Positions 62,337-64,000 of a stretch of 64,000 bases of DNA are shown here, in pieces. The translations under genes and the position numbers were made by a program. The DNA comes from Bacteroidota bacterium (GTDB taxonomy: Bacteria; Bacteroidota; Bacteroidia; Bacteroidales; Porphyromonadaceae): contig JAEWZH010000014.1 of the NCBI GenBank assembly GCA_023395395.1, positions 62,001-126,000 of the forward strand, given 5' to 3'. The notes beneath the pieces are model-generated. The model saw only the letters and a list, made by a program, of their open reading frames with translations, searched no databases and was not told the DNA's origin. Numbering within the stretch: the first letter of the stretch is position 1; each line of letters opens with the position of its first letter.

Positions 62337-63770
62337 ATGTCACAAAAGAAAAGAATTGAGAGTGACCTACTCGGAGAGGTGGAACTCTCTAATGAACATC
62401 TATATGGTGTGCAAACAGCACGAGCTATCGACAACTTCGACTTCTCTCCTTTCAAGATCAACAACTATCCATACTTCGTAGAAGGGCTTGCTCTTACCAA
62501 GAAGGGCGCAGCTATCGCCAATCATGAACTTGGTTTACTCACCGACCAGCAGGCAGAGGCTATCATTCAAGCTTGCGATGAAATCCTAGAAGGCAAACAC
62601 CACGAGCACTTTGTGGTAGATATGTTCCAGGGCGGTGCCGGCACTTCTACCAATATGAATGCCAACGAGGTTATCACCAATCGTGCGCTCGAAATCATGG
62701 GGTATGAGCGTGGTGATTATAAGACCCTTAGCCCAAATGACCACACTAATCTTTCACAGTCTACCAACGACGCATACCCGACAGCCATCCACCTAGGTCT
62801 ATACCGTACCTACCTTGAAATGATTCCACATATCGAGGATCTAACCAAGAGTTTGCGCAAGAAAGGTGAGGAGTTTAAGGATATAATCAAAATGGGGCGT
62901 ACCCAGCTACAGGACGCAGTTCCTATGACGCTTGGACAGACCTTCAACGCATTCGCCTCTATCCTTGAGCACGAGATACCCAACCTAAAGCACGCAGCCG
63001 ATCAGCTATTGGTCAATAATATGGGGTCTACTGCTATTGGGACAGGTATCTGCTCCGTTCCGGGCTATCGCGAGGCTTGTGCAAAGGCTCTTAGCAAGAT
63101 TACTGGATGGAATGTCACCGTAGCTGATGATATGGTTGCTGCCACCTCAGATACCTCCCACATGATTGGTTACTCAAGTGCGCTTCGACGAATTGCAGTC
63201 AAGCTAAGTAAAATATCCAACGACCTGCGTCTCATTTCTAGTGGACCTCGCGCTGGCCTTGGAGAGATCAATCTACCAGCTCGTCAGCCGGGCTCCAGCA
63301 TTATGCCTGGGAAAGTCAATCCGGTAATCCCAGAGGTGGTTACTCAGGTAGCTATGAAGGTAATTGGCAATGATATCTGTGTAACCATGGCGGGTGAAGC
63401 GTCCCAAATGGAGCTCAACGCTATGGAGCCGATAATGGCACAGTGCTGTTTTGAAAGTTCGCACATCCTTGTGCAAGCGATGGACACCCTACGTATTCTA
63501 TGCATTGATGGCATCACTGCCAATCCAAAAGCAACAGAGGAAAACGTGCACAATAGTATCGGTGTCGTTACTGCACTCAATCCATACATCGGTTACAAGA
63601 ATTCTACCAAGATTGCTAAAGAGGCGATGGCTACAGGTCGTGGTATCGTAGAGATTGTACTTGAGAAAGGTATCCTGTCTCAGGAGCAGCTAGACGAAAT
63701 CCTTGCCCCCAAAAATCTCATCCAGCCTGTCAGGCTCAATATCAAACCGCTAAAAGACTTCGAGGACTAA
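62337..63770 (+). CDS. aspA: Aspartate ammonia-lyase
   Basis: Reversibly deaminates aspartate to fumarate and ammonia, feeding fumarate respiration or amino-acid fermentation. At 477 residues it has the full superfamily: GAGTSTNMNANEVI, SPNDHTNLSQSTNDAYPTA, MGRTQLQDAVPMTLGQ and the flexible-loop signature GSSIMPGKVNPVIPE. These distinguish it from argininosuccinate lyase; fumarase C is a less likely alternative. Confidence 0.95.
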   Translation: MSQKKRIESDLLGEVELSNEHLYGVQTARAIDNFDFSPFKINNYPYFVEGLALTKKGAAIANHELGLLTDQQAEAIIQACDEILEGKHHEHFVVDMFQGGAGTSTNMNANEVITNRALEIMGYERGDYKTLSPNDHTNLSQSTNDAYPTAIHLGLYRTYLEMIPHIEDLTKSLRKKGEEFKDIIKMGRTQLQDAVPMTLGQTFNAFASILEHEIPNLKHAADQLLVNNMGSTAIGTGICSVPGYREACAKALSKITGWNVTVADDMVAATSDTSHMIGYSSALRRIAVKLSKISNDLRLISSGPRAGLGEINLPARQPGSSIMPGKVNPVIPEVVTQVAMKVIGNDICVTMAGEASQMELNAMEPIMAQCCFESSHILVQAMDTLRILCIDGITANPKATEENVHNSIGVVTALNPYIGYKNSTKIAKEAMATGRGIVEIVLEKGILSQEQLDEILAPKNLIQPVRLNIKPLKDFED

Positions 63771-63794
63771 ATTCTCCTCTCATATCTTCAAATT

Positions 63795-63828
63795 AAAAGC
63801 TTCTCCACCGAAATGGGGAAGCTTTTTT
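63795..63828 (+). terminator. aspA intrinsic terminator
   Basis: A 12-bp stem with one mismatch (63795-63806 and 63815-63826), 8-nt loop, followed by T-run. Confidence 0.85.
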
Positions 63829-63860
63829 ATTCTCATCTACTTTTCGCACGGGAATTTTAG

Positions 63861-63868
63861 TAGTTTTG
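63861..63868 (+). promoter_or_regulatory. -7 promoter element for uvrA
   Basis: TAGTTTTG (TAnnTTTG), 41 bp before the uvrA ATG. Confidence 0.55.
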
Positions 63869-63908
63869 TATCATTAATTTGGTGCTGAGTCGCAAGGAAA
63901 AGATATAG

Positions 63909-64000
63909 ATGAGCGAAATCGTATTGAAAGGGGTGAGGGTCAATAACCTCAAAGGGGTATCACTTGAGATACCTCGAAATCAGTTGGTCGTAATATCGGG
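63909..64000 (+). CDS. uvrA: UvrA excinuclease subunit, N-terminus only (runs off window)
   Basis: The first 30 or so residues (VLKGVRVNNLKGVSLEIPRN, then QLVVISG) match the start of UvrA, the damage-recognition ATPase of nucleotide excision repair, leading into its first Walker A motif. Only the start is visible, so a UvrA paralogue cannot be excluded. Confidence 0.8.
   Translation, partial: MSEIVLKGVRVNNLKGVSLEIPRNQLVVIS

Overview
The window looks like a chromosome segment from a Bacteroidota bacterium, most likely Porphyromonas or a close relative. The evidence is: promoters of the Bacteroidota form TAnnTTTG with very few Shine-Dalgarno sites; fimbrillin-family (Mfa/FimA-like) lipoproteins; a serine protease ending in a type IX secretion sorting domain; a DPP5-type dipeptidyl peptidase; a V-type ATPase operon; and a serC-serA-DUF1015 run. 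No tRNA, rRNA, CRISPR array, transposase or prophage was seen. The species call is inference from gene content.

Layout. 1-3.7 kb (+): end of an LptC-like gene, a CNNM/CorC membrane protein and aspS. 3.8-7.1 kb (-): acetyltransferase, nth, pheS and a flippase-like membrane protein. 7.2-12.8 kb (+): rsmA-mgtE, then two glycosidase-type exported enzymes. 13-17.6 kb (-): upp, an MltF-like lytic transglycosylase, an RlmI-like methyltransferase, a DEDD exonuclease and a DUF5063 protein, mostly overlapping by 4 bp. 17.8-29.4 kb (-): a surface and secretion block with an outer-membrane-like protein, a secreted EEP nuclease/phosphatase, a DUF5689 lipoprotein, a TonB-dependent receptor, two fimbrillin-family proteins (one with a frameshift) and a fimbrillin-nuclease fusion. 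29.6-33.1 kb (-): a thioredoxin-fold lipoprotein without its CXXC and a T9SS serine protease. 33.3-40.6 kb: nadK, rnz, a MerR regulator, a SPOR lipoprotein, DPP5, and a padR-pspC pair. 41-49.4 kb (+): a large acetyltransferase, then parE-coaD-ybeY, DUF4271-hemD, rnpA-yidD-tatD-like, and a YtxH/holin-like envelope trio. 49.6-64 kb (+): gapA, the seven-gene V-ATPase operon, serC-serA-DUF1015, aspA and the start of uvrA.

How the genes may work together. The 18.9-29.4 kb block reads as a possible extracellular nucleic-acid capture locus: a surface nuclease, a secreted EEP enzyme, a receptor and lipoproteins sharing one C-terminal module. The proteases (29.6-33 and 36.8 kb), AspA and the V-ATPase suit an amino-acid-fermenting, possibly sodium-coupled lifestyle.

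The most unusual structure is not a gene. Six intergenic sites carry inverted or tandem arrays in which a short palindromic core (usually CTCTATAGAG-like) recurs every 22 bp (23 bp at one site): 4319-4400, 12875-12951, 18757-18891, 29565-29596, 40875-40999 and 58622-58707. Their cores differ, yet the period holds, which suggests phased protein-binding sites or a dispersed repeat family.
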